Positions 63,475 through 64,000 of a stretch of 64,000 nt of DNA are shown one piece after another; positions within the stretch are counted from its first letter, which is position 1; every line of letters begins with the position of its first letter. This stretch comes from Pseudomonas entomophila. Lineage in GTDB: Bacteria > Pseudomonadota > Gammaproteobacteria > Pseudomonadales > Pseudomonadaceae. The stretch is from the NCBI RefSeq assembly GCF_018417595.1, contig NZ_CP070982.1:4391001-4455000 (forward strand), written 5' to 3'. Under the pieces are notes generated by a model that saw only the letters and a list, made by a program, of their open reading frames with translations, did not search any database and was not told where the DNA came from. Position numbers and translations under genes: made by a program.

Positions 63475-64000
63475 GCACTACCGATACCGACATCGCCGTG
63501 GTCGGCGCCGGCATCGTCGGCGTCGCCTGTGCCCTGCAACTGGCCCGCCAAGGCCAACGGGTACTGCTGGTCGATCGCCAGGCACCCGGCCACGGCGCCT
63601 CCTACGGCAACGCCGGGCACCTGGCCACCGAGCAGGTCTTCCCCATCGCTGACCTGTCGATCCTCAAGCGCCTGCCAGCCATGCTGATGGACCCGATGGG
63701 GCCGTTGCGCCTGGACTGGAAGTATCTGCCCCAGGCCATCCCCTGGTTCACCCGCCTGCTGCTCAACCTGCGCCCGGCGCCGTTCCAGCGCAGCGTGGCC
63801 GGCCTGCGCGCCCTGAACGAGGCCAGCCTCGGCGCCTGGCAGCGCCTGCTCGGCAGCCTCGGGCGCGGCGACCTGCTCCGCGAGGACGGCTCGTTGCTGG
63901 TATTCGAACGTCCGGCGTCACGCTCGGCACTCGAGGCCTTGCAGGCACGCCTGCAACAGCAGGCGGTGCCGGTCGACTGCTGGTCGGCGCGAGCAGTACG
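63471..64000 (+). CDS. FAD-dependent D-amino-acid (cis-4-hydroxy-D-proline) dehydrogenase, 3' end outside window
   Basis: About 176 N-terminal residues of a DadA-like flavoprotein are visible. The dinucleotide-binding loop is '[20 protein letters not shown]', ending in an acidic 'VDR', and '[11 protein letters not shown]' contacts FAD. In this pathway it oxidises cis-4-hydroxy-D-proline to the pyrroline handled by the deaminase. It is translationally coupled to the preceding dehydrogenase gene. The remaining sequence lies past the window edge. Confidence 0.87.
   Translation, partial: MSTTDTDIAVVGAGIVGVACALQLARQGQRVLLVDRQAPGHGASYGNAGHLATEQVFPIADLSILKRLPAMLMDPMGPLRLDWKYLPQAIPWFTRLLLNLRPAPFQRSVAGLRALNEASLGAWQRLLGSLGRGDLLREDGSLLVFERPASRSALEALQARLQQQAVPVDCWSARAV

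Overview
The window looks like a chromosomal segment of a Pseudomonas of the P. putida group. It is GC-rich with strong codon bias, it is studded with P. putida-type REP palindromes, and its gene content is typical of that group (aceK, lpxO, eptA, DUF2790, YdeP-type molybdoenzyme, hydroxyproline catabolism). No rRNA, tRNA, CRISPR array, insertion sequence or phage gene was seen.

Region 1 (1-1,600): three small stress or environment-type proteins (SRPBCC, YCII, SnoaL-like) read leftward, followed by an AAC(6')-like acetyltransferase.

Region 2 (1,624-12,363): the accessory part of the window, a leftward type VI secretion module. vgrG, a DUF4123 adaptor and a 1,568-residue Rhs effector are stacked with overlapping ends. 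The Rhs C-terminal toxin (about 125 residues) and its coupled immunity gene come next. Downstream lies an AT-rich tract that appears to be a graveyard of former toxin-immunity cassettes: a displaced rhs core tail without toxin, an immunity-like gene made of two tandem copies of one domain, a fragment of a second copy of the cognate immunity gene, two paralogous orphan immunity-like genes, and two short ORFs that look like homologous C-terminal stubs of lost toxins. This is the best candidate in the window for something undescribed.

Region 3 (12,364-27,900): housekeeping and transport genes. A LysE exporter, a hicAB toxin-antitoxin pair with its own palindrome, a serine/threonine dehydratase divergent from a MocR-type regulator with a direct-repeat operator between them, peptide deformylase, YihY, CsbD, CvfB, AceK, two EamA transporters, LpxO and CysK.

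Region 4 (28,000-50,600): a MoxR ATPase/VWA pair, a pxpABC 5-oxoproline operon with an MFS transporter and a divergent LysR regulator, a glutamine amidotransferase operon, oligopeptidase B, small nucleic-acid proteins (YajD, SPOUT methyltransferase), a zinc-site-less M61-like protein, RNase D with YcgL, EptA, and a PLP sulfur-amino-acid enzyme divergent from an Lrp regulator.

Region 5 (50,700-57,730): a molybdenum theme. A YdeP/FdhF-type molybdoenzyme, MoaA, MoaB and a LysR regulator; a shared promoter motif suggests co-regulation.

Region 6 (56,948-64,000): trans-4-hydroxy-L-proline catabolism. A PAS-AraC regulator diverges from a permease, hydroxyproline 2-epimerase, pyrroline-4-hydroxy-2-carboxylate deaminase, ketoglutaric semialdehyde dehydrogenase and the start of an FAD oxidase cut by the window edge. 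Together these convert 4-hydroxyproline to 2-oxoglutarate.
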